The position numbers were made by a program, and so were the translations under genes. This document shows positions 1-14,300 of a stretch of DNA of 64,000 nt, in pieces (position 1 is the stretch's first letter; every line of letters begins with the position of its first letter). The notes under the pieces are model-generated. The model did no database searches, had not been told where the DNA came from, and was given only the letters and a program-made list of their open reading frames with translations. The DNA comes from Neodiprion pinetum (Eukaryota; Arthropoda; Insecta; Hymenoptera; Diprionidae): NCBI RefSeq assembly GCF_021155775.2, contig NC_060237.1, forward strand, positions 808,501 to 872,500, in the 5' to 3' direction.

Positions 1-3000
1 TTTGGCGAAAATTTTCGCGATTTTGGAAAGTGCTGGAATCGATTAATTGTAGCACTAATCGGACGTAATTTTGCGAGAGAAATCGATTGGGCGCAGACCC
101 AATACGCTACGATCAACGCATCAAAAGTTACAGCCGAAAAACCAGAACCTGAATTTTCGACATTTTTCAGCAGGTGCTTTTTCGCTCGCCATTTCTCTCC
201 TGTTGGTCCTACGCTCTTTTTGCTGCGATTTCTGAGTTCCTGGGGGTCCAATTGGTCGGATGAGGGTCATTTAAATCGAATCCAAAACCGAAAGTTTTTT
301 GCCCAAAAAAAACGGAAGGCTAACCCCTTTCCATTTTTGGCGAAAAATTTCGCGATTTTGAAAAGTCCTGGAATCAATTAATTGTAGCACTGATCGGACG
401 TAATTTTGCGAGAGAAATCGATTGGGCGCAGTCCCAATACGCTGCGATCAACGCATCAATAGTTACAGCCGAAAAACCAGAACCTGAATTTTCGACATTT
501 TTCAGCAGGTGCATTTTCGCTGGCCATTTCTCTCCTGTTGGTCCTACGCTATTTTCGCTGCGATTTCTGAGTTCCTGGGGGTCCAACTGGTCGGATAAGG
601 GTCATTCAAATCAAATCTAAAACCAATAGTTTTTTGCCCAAAAAAAAAGTAAGGCTAACCCCTTTCCATTTTTGGCGAAAAATTTCGCGATTTTGGAAAG
701 TGCTGGAATCAATTAATTGTAGCACTGATCGGACGTAATTTTGCGAGAGAAATCGATTGGGCGCAGTCCCAATACGCTGCGATCAACGCATCAAAAGTTA
801 CAGCCGAAAAACCAGAACCTGAATTTTCGACATTTTTCAGCAGGTGCTTTTTCGCTCGCCATTTCTCTCCTGTTGGTCCTACGCTCTTTGTGCTGCGATT
901 TCTGAGTTCCTGGGGGTCCAATTGGTCGGATAAGGGTCATTCAAATCGAATCCAAAACCGAAAGTTTTTTGCCCAAAAAAAACGTAAGGCTAACCCCTTT
1001 CCATTTTTGGCGAAAAATTTCGCGATTTTGAAAAGTCCTGGAATCATTTAATTGTAGCACTGATCGGACGTAATTTTGCGAGAGAAATCGATTGGGCGCA
1101 GTGCCAATACGCTGCGATCAACGCATCAAAAGTTACAGCCGAAAAACCAGAACCTGAATTTTCGACATTTTTCAGCAGGTGCATTTTCGCTGGCCATTTC
1201 TCTCCTGTTGGTCCTACGCTATTTTCGCTGCGATTTCTGAGTTCCTGGGGGTCCAACTGGTCGGATGAGGGTCATTTAAATCAAATCTGAAACCAATAGT
1301 TTTTTGCCCAAAAAAAAAGTAAGGCTAACCCCTTTCCATTTTTGGCGAAAAATTTCGCGATTTTGGATAGTGCTGGAATCAATTAATTGTAGCACTAATC
1401 GGACGTAATTTTGCGAGAGAAATCGATTGAGCGCAGACCCAATACGCTACGATCAACGCATCAGAAGTTACAGCCGAAAAACCAGAACCTGAATTTTCGA
1501 CATTTTTCAACAGGTGCATATTCGCTCGCCATTTCTCTCCTGTTGGTCCTACGCTCTTTTTGCTGCGATTTCTGAGTTCCTGGGGGTCCAATTGGTCGGA
1601 TAAGGGTCATTCAAATCGAATCCAAAACCGAAAGTTTTTTGCCCAAAAAAAACGTAAGGCTAACCCCTTTCCATTTTTGGCGAAAATTTTCGCGATTTTG
1701 GAAAGTGCTGGAATCAATTAATTGTAGCACTGATCGGACGTAATTTTGCGAGAGAAATCGATTGAGCGCAGTCGCAATACGCTGCGATCAACGCATCAAA
1801 AGTTACAGCCTAAAAACCAGAACCTGAATTTTCGACATTTTTCAGCAGGTGCTTTTTCGCTCGCCATTTCTCTCCTGTTGGTCCTACGCTATTTTCGCTG
1901 CGATTTCTGAGTTCCTGGGGGTCCAACTGGTCGGATAAGGGTCATTTAAATCAAATCTGAAACCAATAGTTTTTTGCCCCAAAAAAAAGTAAGGCTAACC
2001 CCTTTCCATTTTTGGCGAAAAATTTCGCGATTTTGGGAAGTGCTGGAATCAATTAATTGTAGCACTAATCGGACGTAATTTTGCGAGAGAAATCGATTGG
2101 GCGCAGACCCAATACGCTACGATCAACGCATCAAAAGTTACAGCCGAAAAACCAGAACCTGAATTTTCGACATTTCGCAGCAGGTGCTTTTTCGCTCGCC
2201 ATTTCTCTCCTGTTGGTCCTACGCTCTTTTAGCTGCGATTTCTGAGTTCCTGGGGGTCCAATTGGTCGGATAAGGGTCATTTAAATCGAATCCAAAACCG
2301 AAAGTTTTTTGCCCAAAAAAAACGTAAGGCTAACCCCTTTCCATTTTTGGCGAAAATTTTCGCGATTTTGGAAAGTGCTGGAATCAATTAATTGTAGCAC
2401 TGATCGGACGTAATTTCGCGAGAGAAATCGATTGGGCGCAGTCGCAATACGCTGCGATAAACGCATCAAAAGTTACAGCCGAAAAACCAGAACCTGAATT
2501 TTCGACATTTTTCAGCAGGTGCTTTATCGCTCGCCATTTCTCTCCTGTTGGTCCTACGCTCTTTGTGCTGCCAATACGGAGTTCCTGGGGATCCAATTGG
2601 TCGGTTAAGGGTCTTTTAAATCGAATCTAGAACCAAAAGTTTTTCGCTCAAAAAAAAACGTAAGGCTAACCCCTTTCCATTTTTGGCGAAAATTTTCGCG
2701 ATTTTGGAAAGTGCTGGAATCGATTAATTGTAGCACTAATCGGACGTAATTTTGCGAGAGAAATCGATTGGGCGCAGACTCAATACGCTACGATCAACGC
2801 ATCAAAAGTTACAGCCGAAAAACCAGAACCTGAATTTTCGACATTTTTCAGCAGGTGCTTTTTCGCTCGCCATTTCTCTCCTGTTGGTCCTACGCTCTTT
2901 TTGCTGCGATTTCTGAGTTCCTGGGGGTCCAATTGGTCGGATGAGGGTCATTTAAATCGAATCCAAAACCGAAAGTTTTTTGCCCAAAAAAAACGGAAGG

Positions 3001-3839
3001 CTAACCCCTTTCCATTTTTGGCGAAAAATTTCGCGATTTTGAAAAGTCCTGGAATCAATTAATTGTAGCACTGATCGGACGTAATTTTGCGAGAGAAATC
3101 GATTGGGCGCAGTCCCAATACGCTGCGATCAACGCATCAATAGTTACAGCCGAAAAACCAGAACCTGAATTTTCGACATTTTTCAGCAGGTGCATTTTCG
3201 CTGGCCATTTCTCTCCTGTTGGTCCTACGCTATTTTCGCTGCGATTTCTGAGTTCCTGGGGGTCCAACTGGTCGGATAAGGGTCATTTAAATCAAATCTA
3301 AAACCAATAGTTTTTTGCCCAAAAAAAAAGTAAGGCTAACCCCTTTCCATTTTTGGCGAAAAATTTCGCGATTTTGGAAAGTGCTGGAATCAATTAATTG
3401 TAGCACTAATCGGACGTAATTTTGCGAGAGAAATCGATTGGGCGCAGACCCAATACGCTACGATCAACGCATCAAAAGTTACAGCCGAAAAACCAGAACC
3501 TGAATTTTCGACATTTCGCAGCAGGTGCTTTTTCGCTCGCCATTTCTCTCCTGTTGGTCCTACGCTCTTTGTGCTGCGATTTCGGAGTTCCTGGGGATCC
3601 AATTGGTCGGATAAGGGTCTTTTAGATCGAATCCAAAACCAAAAGTTTTATGTTAAAAAAAAACGTAAGGCTAACCCCTTTCCATTTTTGGCGGAAAATT
3701 TCGCGATTTTGGAAAGTGCTGGAATCAATTAATTGTAGCACTGATCGGACGTTATTTTGCGAGAGAAATCGATTGGGCGCAGTCGCAATACGCTGCGATC
3801 AACGCATCAAAAGTTACAGCCGAAAAACCAGAACCTGAA

Positions 3840-6800
3840 TTTTCGACATTTCTCAGCAGGTGCTTTTTCGCTCGCCATTTCTCTCCTGTTGGTCCTACGC
3901 TCTTTTTGCTGCGATTTCTGAGTTCCTGGGGGTCCAATTGGTCGGATAAGGGTCATTTAAATCGAATCCAAAACCAAAAGTTTTTTGCCCAAAAAAAACG
4001 GAAGGCTAACCCCTTTCCATTTTTGGCGAAAAATTTCGCGATTTTGAAACGTCCTGGAATCATTTAATTGTAGCACTGATCGGACGTAATTTTGCGAGAG
4101 AAATCGATTGGGCGCAGTCCCAATACGCTGCGATCAACGCATCAAAAGTTACAGCCGAAAAACCAGAACCTGAATTTTCGACATTTTTCAGCAGGTGCAT
4201 TTTCGCTGGCCATTTCTCTCCTGTTGGTCCTACGCTATTTTCGCTGCGATTTCTGAGTTCCTGGGGGTCCAACTGGTCGGATAAGGGTCATTTAAATCGA
4301 ATCTGAAACCAATAGTTTTTTGCCCAAAAAAAAAGTAAGGCTAACCCCTTTCCATTTTTGGCGAAAATTTTCGCGATTTTGGAAAGTGCTGGAATCAATT
4401 AATTGTAGCACTGATCGGACGTAATTTTGCGAGAGAAATCGATTGGGCGCAGTCGCAATACGCTGCGATCAACGCATCAAAAGTTACAGCCGAAAAACCA
4501 GAACCTGAATTTTCGACATTTCTCAGCAGGTGCTTTTTCGCTCGCCATTTCTCTCCTGTTGGTCCTACGCTCTTTTTGCTGCGATTTCTGAGTTCCTGGG
4601 GGTCCAATTGGTCGGATAAGGGTCATTTAAATCGAATCTGAAACCAATAGTTTTTTGCCCAAAAAAAAAGTAAGGCTAACCCCTTTCCATTTTTGGCGGA
4701 AAATTTCGCGATTTTGGAAAGTGCTGGAATCAATTAATTGTAGCACTAATCGGACGTAATTTTGCGAGAGAAATCGATTGGGCGCAGACCCAATACGCTA
4801 CGATCAACGCATCAAAAGTTACAGCCGAAAAACCAGAACCTGAATTTTCGACATTTCTCAGCAGGTGCTTTTTCGCTGGCCATTTCTCTCCTGTTGGTCC
4901 TACGCTCTTTTTGCTGCGATTTTTGAGTTCCTGGGGGTCCAATTGGTCGGATGAGGGTCATTTGAATCGAATCCAAAACCAAAAGTTTTTTGCCCGAAAA
5001 ATACGTAAGGCTAACCCCTTTCCATTTTTGGCGAAAATTTTCGCGATTTTGGAAAGTGCTGGAATCAATTAATTGTAGCACTGATCGGTCGTAATTTTGC
5101 GAGAGGAATCGATTGGGCGCAGTCCCAATACGCTGCGATAAACGCATCAAAAGTTACAGCCGAAAAACCAGAACCTGAATTTTCGACATTTTTCAGCAGG
5201 TGCTTTTTCGCTCGCCATTTCTCTTCTGTTGGTCCTACGCTCTTTGTGCTGCGATTTCGGAGTTCCTGGGGATCCAATTGGTCGGATAAGGGTCTTTTAA
5301 ATCGAATCCAAAACCAAAAGTTTTTTGCTCAAAAAAAACGTAAGGCTAACCCCTTTCCATTTTTGGCGAAAAATTTCGCGATTTTGAAAAGTCCTGGAAT
5401 CAATTAATTGTAGCACTAATCGGACGTAATTTTGCAAGAAAAATCGATCGGGCGCAGACCCAATACGCTACGATCAACGCATCAAAAGTTACGGCCGAAA
5501 AACCAGAACCTGAATTTTCGACATTTTTCAGCAGGTGCATTTTCGCTCGCCATTTCTCTCCTGTTGGTCCTACGCTCTTTGTGCTGCGAATTCGGAGTTC
5601 CTGGGGGTCCAATTGGTCGGATGAGGGTCATTTGAATCGAATCCAAAAACAAAATTTTTTTGCCCAAAAAAAACGTAAGGCTAACCCCTTTCCATTTTTG
5701 GCGAAAAATTTCGCGATTTTGAAAAGTCCTGGAATCAATTAATTGTAGCACTGATCGGACGTAATTTTGCGAGAGAAATCGATTGGGCGCAGTCCCAATA
5801 CGCTGCGATCAACGCATCAAAAGTTACAGCCGAAAAACCAGAACCTGAATTTTCGACATTTCTCAGCAGGTGCTTTTTCGCTCGCCATTTCTCTCCTGTT
5901 GGTCCTACGCTCTTTTTGCTGCGATTTCTGAGTTCCTGGGGGTCCAATTGGTCGGATAAGGGTCATTTAAATCGAATCCAAAACCAAAAGTTTTTTGCCC
6001 AAAAAAAACGTAAGGCTAACCCCTTTCCATTTTTGGCGAAAAATTTCGCGATTTTGAAAAGTCCTGGAATCAATTAATTGTAGCACTGATCGGACGTAAT
6101 TTTGCGAGAGAAATCGATTGGGCGCAGTCCCAATACGCTGCGATCAACGCATCAAAAGTTACAGCCGAAAAACCAGAACCTGAATTTTCGACATTTCTCA
6201 GCAGGTGCTTTTTCGCTCGCCATTTCTCTCCTGTTGGTCCTACGCTCTTTTTGCTGCGATTTCTGAGTTCCTGGGGGTCCAATTGGTCGGATAAGGGTCA
6301 TTTAAATCGAATCCAAAACCAAAAGTTTTTTGCCCAAAAAAAACGGAAGGCTAACCCCTTTCCATTTTTGGCGAAAAATTTCGCGATTTTGAAACGTCCT
6401 GGAATCATTTAATTGTAGCACTGATCGGACGTAATTTTGCGAGAGAAATCGATTGGGCGCAGTCCCAATACGCTGCGATCAACGCATCAAAAGTTACAGC
6501 CGAAAAACCAGAACCTGAATTTTCGACATTTTTCAGCAGGTGCATTTTCGCTGGCCATTTCTCTCCTGTTGGTCCTACGCTATTTTCGCTGCGATTTCTG
6601 AGTTCCTGGGGGTCCAACTGGTCGGATAAGGGTCATTTAAATCGAATCTGAAACCAATAGTTTTTTGCCCAAAAAAAAAGTAAGGCTAACCCCTTTCCAT
6701 TTTTGGCGAAAATTTTCGCGATTTTGGAAAGTGCTGGAATCAATTAATTGTAGCACTGATCGGACGTAATTTTGCGAGAGAAATCGATTGGGCGCAGTCG

Positions 6801-8288
6801 CAATACGCTGCGATCAACGCATCAAAAGTTACAGCCGAAAAACCAGAACCTGAATTTTCGACATTTCTCAGCAGGTGCTTTTTCGCTCGCCATTTCTCTC
6901 CTGTTGGTCCTACGCTCTTTTTGCTGCGATTTCTGAGTTCCTGGGGGTCCAATTGGTCGGATAAGGGTCATTTAAATCGAATCTGAAACCAATAGTTTTT
7001 TGCCCAAAAAAAAAGTAAGGCTAACCCCTTTCCATTTTTGGCGGAAAATTTCGCGATTTTGGAAAGTGCTGGAATCAATTAATTGTAGCACTAATCGGAC
7101 GTAATTTTGCGAGAGAAATCGATTGGGCGCAGACCCAATACGCTACGATCAACGCATCAAAAGTTACAGCCGAAAAACCAGAACCTGAATTTTCGACATT
7201 TCTCAGCAGGTGCTTTTTCGCTGGCCATTTCTCTCCTGTTGGTCCTACGCTCTTTTTGCTGCGATTTTTGAGTTCCTGGGGGTCCAATTGGTCGGATGAG
7301 GGTCATTTGAATCGAATCCAAAACCAAAAGTTTTTTGCCCGAAAAATACGTAAGGCTAACCCCTTTCCATTTTTGGCGAAAATTTTCGCGATTTTGGAAA
7401 GTGCTGGAATCAATTAATTGTAGCACTGATCGGTCGTAATTTTGCGAGAGGAATCGATTGGGCGCAGTCCCAATACGCTGCGATAAACGCATCAAAAGTT
7501 ACAGCCGAAAAACCAGAACCTGAATTTTCGACATTTTTCAGCAGGTGCTTTTTCGCTCGCCATTTCTCTTCTGTTGGTCCTACGCTCTTTGTGCTGCGAT
7601 TTCGGAGTTCCTGGGGATCCAATTGGTCGGATAAGGGTCTTTTAAATCGAATCCAAAACCAAAAGTTTTTTGCTCAAAAAAAACGTAAGGCTAACCCCTT
7701 TCCATTTTTGGCGAAAAATTTCGCGATTTTGAAAAGTCCTGGAATCAATTAATTGTAGCACTAATCGGACGTAATTTTGCAAGAAAAATCGATCGGGCGC
7801 AGACCCAATACGCTACGATCAACGCATCAAAAGTTACGGCCGAAAAACCAGAACCTGAATTTTCGACATTTTTCAGCAGGTGCATTTTCGCTCGCCATTT
7901 CTCTCCTGTTGGTCCTACGCTCTTTGTGCTGCGAATTCGGAGTTCCTGGGGGTCCAATTGGTCGGATGAGGGTCATTTGAATCGAATCCAAAAACAAAAT
8001 TTTTTTGCCCAAAAAAAACGTAAGGCTAACCCCTTTCCATTTTTGGCGAAAAATTTCGCGATTTTGAAAAGTCCTGGAATCAATTAATTGTAGCACTGAT
8101 CGGACGTAATTTTGCGAGAGAAATCGATTGGGCGCAGTCCCAATACGCTGCGATCAACGCATCAAAAGTTACAGCCGAAAAACCAGAACCTGAATTTTCG
8201 ACATTTCTCAGCAGGTGCTTTTTCGCTCGCCATTTCTCTCCTGTTGGTCCTACGCTCTTTTTGCTGCGATTTCTGAGTTCCTGGGGGT
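3840..8288. repeat. 7-monomer higher-order repeat, two copies (2345-bp offset)
   Basis: About 3840-5940 and 6185-8288 match monomer by monomer at a 2345-bp offset. Shared rare variants include ACGGAAGGC in the A-tract flank (near 3998 and 6343), GGTCGTAATTTTGCGAGAGG (near 5087 and 7432) and AAGAAAAATCGATCGGGCGC (near 5440 and 7785). The match ends near 8289, where GGGGGTCTAATTGG replaces GGGGGTCCAATTGG. Block limits are read by eye and are approximate. Confidence 0.85.
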
Positions 8289-11200
8289 CTAATTGGTCGG
8301 ATAAGGGTCATTTAAATCTAATCCAAAACCAAAAGTTTTTTGCCCAAAAAAAACGTAAGGCTAACCCCTTTCCATTTTTGGCGAAAAATTTCGCGATTTT
8401 GAAAAGTCCTGGAATCAATTAATTGTAGCACTGATCGGACGTAATTTTGCGAGAGAAATCGATTGGGCGCAGTCCCAATACGCTGCGATCAACGCATCAA
8501 AAGTTACAGCCGAAAAACCAGAACCTGAATTTTCGACATTTTTCAGCAGGTGCATATTCGCTCGCCATTTCTCTCCTGTTGGTCCTACGCTATTTTCGCT
8601 GCGATTTCTGAGTTCCTGGGGGTCCAACTGGTCGGATAAGGGTCATTTAAATCGGATCTGAAATCAATAGTTTTTTGCCCAAAAAAAAAGTAAGGCTAAC
8701 CCCTTTCCATTTTTGGCGAAAAATTTCGCGATTTTGGATAGTGCTGGAATCAATTAATTGTAGCACTAATCGGACGTAATTTTGCGAGAGAAATCGATTG
8801 AGTTCAGACCCAATACGCTACGATCAACGCATCAAAAGTTACAGCCAAAAAACCAGAACCTGAATTTTCGACATTTTTCAACAGGTGCATATTCGCTCGC
8901 CATTTCTCTCCTGTTGGTCCTACGCTCTTTTTGCTGCGATTTCTGAGTTCCTGGGGGTCCAATTGGTCGGATGAGGGTCATTTGAATCGAATCCAAAACC
9001 AAAAGTTTTTTGCCCGAAAAAAACGTAAGGCTAACCCCTTTCCATTTTTGGCGAAAATTTTCGCGATTTTGGAAAGTGCTGAAATCAATTAATTGTCGCA
9101 CTGATCGGACGTAATTTTGCGAGAGAAATCGATTGGGCGCAGTCCCAATACGCTGCGATCAACGCATCAAAAGTTACAGCCGAAAAACCAGAACCTGAAT
9201 TTTCGACATTTTTCAGCAGGTGCATATTCGCTCGCCATTTCTCTCCTGTTGGTCCTACGCTATTTTCGCTGCGATTTCTGAGTTCCTGGGGGTCCAACTG
9301 GTCGGATAAGGGTCATTTAAATCGGATCTGAAATCAATAGTTTTTTGCCCAAAAAAAAAGTGAGGCTAACCCCTTTCCATTTTTGGCGAAAAATTTCGCG
9401 ATTTTGGATAGTGCTGGAATCAATTAATTGTAGCACTAATCGGACGTAATTTTGCGAGAGAAATCGATTGAGCGCAGACCCAATACGCTACGATCAACGC
9501 ATCAAAAGTTACAGCCAAAAAACCAGAACCTGAATTTTCGACATTTTTCAACAGGTGCATATTCGCTCGCCATTTCTCTCCTGTTGGTCCTACGCTCTTT
9601 TTGCTGCGATTTCTGAGTTCCTGGGGGTCCAATTGGTCGGATGAGGGTCATTTGAATCGAATCCAAAACCAAAAGTTTTTTGCCCAAAAAAAACGTAAGG
9701 CTAACCCCTTTCCATTTTTGGCGAAAATTTTCGCGATTTTGGAAAGTGCTGGAATCAATTAATTGTAGCACTGATCGGACGTAATTTCGCGAGAGAAATC
9801 GATTGGGCGCAGTCCCAATACGCTGCGATCAACGCATCAAAAGTTACAGCCGAAAAACCAGAACCTGAATTTTCGACATTTTTCAGCAGGTGCTTTTTCG
9901 CTCGCCATTTCTCTCCTGTTGGTCCTACGCTCTTTGTGCTGCGATTTTGGAGTTCCTGGGGATCCAATTGGTCGGATAAGGGTCTTTCAAATCGAATCCA
10001 AAACCAAAAGTTTTATGCTCAAAAAAGACGTAAGGCTAACCCCTTTCCATTTTTGGCGAAAAATTTCGCGATTTTGAAAAGTCCTGGAATCAATTAATTG
10101 TAGCACTGATCGGACGTAATTTTGCGAGAGAAATCGATTGGGCGCAGTCCCAATACGCTGCGATCAACGCATCAAAAGTTACAGCCGAAAAACCAGAACC
10201 TGAATTTTCGACATTTTTCAGCAGGTGCATATTCGCTCGCCATTTCTCTCCTGTTGGTCCTACGCTATTTTCGCTGCGATTTCTGAGTTCCTGGGGGTCC
10301 AACTGGTCGGATAAGGGTCATTTAAATCGGATCTGAAACCAATAGTTTTTTGCCCAAAAAAAAAGTAAGGCTAACCCCTTTCCATTTTTGGCGAAAAATT
10401 TCGCGATTTTGGATAGTGCTGGAATCAATTAATTGTAGCACTAATCGGACGTAATTTTGCGAGAGAAATCGATTGAGCGCAGACCCAATACGCTACGATC
10501 AACGCATCAAAAGTTACAGCCGAAAAACCAGAACCTGAATTTTCGACATTTTTCAACAGGTGCATATTCGCTCGCCATTTCTCTCCTGTTGGTCCTACGC
10601 TCTTTTTGCTGCGATTTCTGAGTTCCTGGGGGTCCAATTGGTCGGATGAGGGTCATTTGAGTCGAATCCAAAACCAAAAGTTTTTTGCCCGAAAAAAACG
10701 TAAGGCTAACCCCTTTCCATTTTTGGCGAAAATTTTCGCGATTTTGGAAAGTGCTGGAATCAATTAATTGTAGCACTGATCGGACGTAATTTTGCGAGAG
10801 GAATCGATTGGGCGCAGTCCCAATACGCTGCGATCGACGCATCAAAAGTTACAGCCGAAAAACCAGAACCTGAATTTTCGACATTTCTCAGCAGGTGCTT
10901 TTTCGCTCGCCATTTCTCTCCTGTTGGTCCTACGCTCTTTTTGCTGCGATTTCTGAGTTCCTGGGGGTCTAATTGGTCGGATAAGGGTCATTTAAATCTA
11001 ATCCAAAACCGAAAGTTTTTTGCCCAAAAAAAACGTAAGGCTAACCCCTTTCCATTTTTGGCGAAAAATTTCGCGATTTTGAAAAGTCCTGGAATCAATT
11101 AATTGTAGCACTGATCGGACGTAATTTTGCGAGAGAAATCGATTGGGCGCAGTCCCAATACGCTGCGATCAACGCATCAAAAGTTACAGCCGAAAAACCA

Positions 11201-11309
11201 GAACCTGAATTTTCGACATTTTTCAGCAGGTGCATATTCGCTCGCCATTTCTCTCCTGTTGGTCCTACGCTATTTTCGCTGCGATTTCTGAGTTCCTGGG
11301 GGTCCAACT

Positions 11310-14300
11310 GGTCGGATAAGGGTCATTTAAATCGGATCTGAAATCAATAGTTTTTTGCCCAAAAAAAAAGTAAGGCTAACCCCTTTCCATTTTTGGCGAA
11401 AAATTTCGCGATTTTGGATAGTGCTGGAATCAATCAATTGTAGCACTAATCGGACGTAATTTTGCGAGAGAAATCGATTGAGCGCAGACCCAATACGCTA
11501 CGATCAACGCATCAAAAGTTACAGCCAAAAAACCAGAACCTGAATTTTCGACATTTTTCAACAGGTGCATATTCGCTCGCCATTTCTCTCCTGTTGGTCC
11601 TACGCTCTTTTTGCTGCGATTTCTGAGTTCCTGGGGGTCCAATTGGTCGGATGAGGGTCATTTGAATCGAATCCAAAACCAAAAGTTTTTTGCCCGAAAA
11701 AAACGTAAGGCTAACCCCTTTCCATTTTTGGCGAAAATTTTCGCGATTTTGGAAAGTGCTGGAATCAATTAATTGTAGCACTGATCGGACGTAATTTCGC
11801 GAGAGAAATCGATTGGGCGCAGTCCCAATACGCTGCGATCAACGCATCAAAAGTTACAGCCGGAAAACCAGAACCTGAATTTTCGACATTTTTCAGCAGG
11901 TGCTTTTTCGCTCGCCATTTCTCTCCTGTTGGTCCTACGCTCTTTGTGCTGCGATTTTGGAGTTCCTGGGGATCCAATTAGTCGGATAAGGGTCTTTCAA
12001 ATCGAATCCAAAACCAAAAGTTTTATGCTCAAAAAAAACGTAAGGCTAACCCCTTTCCATTTTTGGCGAAAAATTTCGCGATTTTGAAAAGTCCTGGAAT
12101 CAATTAATTGTAGCACTGATCGGACGTAATTTTGCGAGAGAAATCGATTGGGCGCAGTCCCAATACGCTGCGATCAACGCATCAAAAGTTACAGCCGAAA
12201 AACCAGAACCTGAATTTTCGACATTTTTCAGCAGGTGCTTTTTCGCTCGCCATTTCTCTTCTGTTGGTCCTACGCTCTTTGTGCTGCGATTTCGGAGTTC
12301 CTGGGGATCCAATTGGTCGGATAAGGGTCTTTTAAATCGAATCCAAAACCAAAAGTTTTTTGCTCAAAAAAAACGTAAGGCTAACCCCTTTCCATTTTTG
12401 GCGAAAAATTTCGCGATTTTGAAAAGTCCTGGAATCAATTAATTGTAGCACTAATCGGACGTAATTTTGCAAGAAAAATCGATCGGGCGCAGACCCAATA
12501 CGCTACGATCAACGCATCAAAAGTTACGGCCGAAAAACCAGAACCTGAATTTTCGACATTTTTCAGCAGGTGCATTTTCGCTCGCCATTTCTCACCTGTT
12601 GGTCCTACGCTATTTTCGCTGCGATTTCTGAGTTCCTGGGGGTCCAACTGGTCGGATAAGGGTCATTTAAATCGGATCTGAAATCAATAGTTTTTTGCCC
12701 AAAAAAAAAGTAAGGCTAACCCCTTTCCATTTTTGGCGAAAATTTTCGCGATTTTGTAAAGTGCTGGAATCAATTAATTGTCGCACTGATCGGACGTAAT
12801 TTTGCGAGAGAAATCGATTGTGCGCAAACCCAATACGCTACGATCAACGCATCAAAAGTTACAGCCGAAAAACCAGAACCTGAATTTTCGACATTTCTCA
12901 GCAGGTGGTTTTTCGCTCGCCATTTCTCTCCTGTTGGTCCTACGCTCTTTTTGCTGCGATTTCTGAGTACCTGGGGGTCCAATTGGTCGGATAAGGGTCA
13001 TTTAAATCGTATCCAAAACCAAAAGTTTTTTGCCCAAAAAAAACGTAAGGCTAACCCCTTTCCATTTTTGGCGAAAAATTTCGCGATTTTGAAAAGTCCT
13101 GGAATCAATTAATTGTAGCACTGATCGGACGTAATTTTGCGAGAGAAATCGATTGGGCGCAGTCCCAATACGCTGCGATCAACGCATCAAAAGTTACAGC
13201 CGAAAAACCAGAACCTGAATTTTCGACATTTTTCAGCAGGTGCATATTCGCTCGCCATTTCTCTCCTGTTGGTCCTACGCTATTTTCGCTGCGATTTCTG
13301 AGTTCCTGGGGGTCCAACTGGTCGGATAAGGGTCATTCAAATCGGATCTAAAATCAATAGTTTTTTGCCCAAAAAAAAAGTAAGGCTAACCCCTTTCCAT
13401 TTTTGGCGAAAAATTTCGCGATTTTGGATAGTGCTGGAATCAATTAATTGTAGCACTAATCGGACGTAATTTTGCGAGAGAAATCGATTGAGCGCAGACC
13501 CAATACGCCACGATCAACGCATCAAAAGTTACAGCCAAAAAACCAGAACCTGAATTTTCGACATTTTTCAACAGGTGCATATTCGCTCGCCATTTCTCTC
13601 CTGTTGGTCCTACGCTCTTTTTGCTGCGATTTCTGAGTTCCTGGGGGTCCAATTGGTCGGATGAGGGTCATTTGAATCGAATCCAAAACCAAAAGTTTTT
13701 TGCCCGAAAAAAACGTAAGGCTAACCCCTTTCCATTTTTGGCGAAAATTTTCGCGATTTTGGAAAGTGCTGGAATCAATTAATTGTAGCACTGATCGGAC
13801 GTAATTTCGCGAGAGAAATCGATTGGGCGCAGTCCCAATACGCTGCGATCAACGCATCAAAAGTTACAGCCGAAAAACCAGAACCTGAATTTTCGACATT
13901 TTTCAGCAGGTGCATTTTCGCTCGCCATTTCTCACCTGTTGGTCCTACGCTATTTTCGCTGCGATTTCTGAGTTCCTGGGGGTCCAACTGGTCGGATAAG
14001 GGTCATTTAAATCGGATCTGAAATCAATAGTTTTTTGCCCAAAAAAAAAGTAAGGCTAACCCCTTTCCATTTTTGGCGAAAATTTTCGCGATTTTGGAAA
14101 GTGCTGGAATCAATTAATTGTCGCACTGATCGGACGTAATTTTGCGAGAGAAATCGATTGTGCGCAAACCCAATACGCTACGATCAACGCATCAAAAGTT
14201 ACAGCCGAAAAACCAGAACCTGAATTTTCGACATTTCTCAGCAGGTGCTTTTTCGCTCGCCATTTCTCTCCTGTTGGTCCTACGCTCTTTTTGCTGCGAT

